A DNA stretch of 54,679 nucleotides from an uncultured Raoultella sp. (GTDB taxonomy: Bacteria; Pseudomonadota; Gammaproteobacteria; Enterobacterales; Enterobacteriaceae). How positions within the stretch are numbered: the first letter of the stretch is position 1; each line of letters begins with the position of its first letter. The position numbers and the translations under genes were made by a program. The stretch is from positions 1 to 54,679 of the forward strand of contig CAAEVH010000070.1 of NCBI GenBank assembly GCA_900759445.1, in the 5' to 3' direction. Below the pieces are notes generated by a model, which saw nothing but the letters and a program-made list of their open reading frames with translations, had not been told where the DNA came from and made no database searches. Shown piece after piece: positions 54,489 through 54,679 of the stretch.

Positions 54489-54679
54489 GTAATGCTTGCC
54501 AGTTAACGAGGATGAGTGGCACATACGCAGGTAATGAATCTGTTGCCTCCGGCGTATTGCTACGTTCACCTTATGTTTGTCACATCTCTGAGGCAATACG
54601 ACCTGTGAACGTGTTAAGGGTACTATCGCCGTACCCTTAACAATCCCGGCTCCCGGCGGGAAAATTGCCACTTCGTGGT
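54489..54679 (+). repeat. Right copy of the 191-bp terminal inverted repeat
   Basis: This is the reverse complement of 1-191 with 12 mismatches, all in the inner 96 bases. It is placed 29 bp after the MFS stop codon and oriented, like the left copy after fdnI, so that transcription of the upstream gene enters it from the same end. The 11-bp hairpin GTACCCTTAAC is at 54613-54641, followed by a GC-rich CCCGGCTCCCGGCGGG segment and a terminal CCAC-TTC-GTGG hairpin. Confidence 0.85.

Noticed and set aside
1..54679. Composite transposon bounded by the terminal inverted repeats
   Set aside because: No transposase or target-site duplication is visible, the contents are core enterobacterial genes in conserved order, and each repeat sits like a 3' element after a gene.

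Overview
The window reads as chromosomal DNA of an enterobacterium in the Citrobacter/Salmonella neighbourhood, most likely Citrobacter. Most proteins are near-identical in length and sequence to E. coli K-12 products of the fdn-yddG-narZ-yncE-ydcZ region. The layout also has Salmonella-type traits: an OmpD porin next to yddG, the smvA/smvR efflux pair, and the srfABC operon. Genus assignment is by recalled homology and gene order only; no search was run. No rRNA, tRNA, prophage, IS element or CRISPR array was seen.

Layout. 1-191 is one copy of a structured repeat whose inverted partner ends the window (54489-54679). 231-4825 (minus) is fdnGHI, formate dehydrogenase-N, with an in-frame UGA selenocysteine codon, and FNR- and NarL-type sites upstream. 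5113-10256 holds yddG (aromatic amino acid exporter), ompD (porin), a GFA-family protein, and the divergent smvA/smvR pair with a palindromic operator. 10469-18621 is narU-narZYWV (nitrate transporter and second nitrate reductase). Together with Fdn it can form a formate-to-nitrate respiratory loop. 18757-21550 carries yddE, nhoA, yddH and pptA.

21585-25489 is a sugar-acid catabolic unit: LacI-type regulator, L-talarate/galactarate dehydratase and MFS transporter, with an operator array between regulator and enzyme. yncG (GST) follows. 26259-32875 (minus) is a seven-gene operon: two flavin-dependent monooxygenases, an M20 amidohydrolase, a polar amino-acid ABC importer and a GNAT acetyltransferase. 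Its composition matches known N-acetylate/oxidise/deacetylate routes for S-substituted cysteines. It diverges from an Aer-like chemoreceptor gene.

35214-43502 is the ansP, lipoprotein, yncE, yncD (Fur box between the last two), curA, XRE-cupin regulator, mnaT, ydcZ, ydcY segment. Between ydcY and ortT, where E. coli has the patD/ydcSTUV genes, lie an orphan peptide-type binding protein gene and srfABC (45401-51850). SrfABC comprises a membrane-anchored protein, an actin/Hsp70-fold ATPase and a large P-loop-like protein of unsettled function; it is the best candidate here for an incompletely described system. The right end has ortT (orphan toxin), the 31-residue membrane protein gene yncL, and a divergent AraC regulator/MFS efflux pair.

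Both window ends stop exactly at the outer edge of the same 191-bp repeat, so the window may be a whole assembly contig ended by a dispersed repeat.
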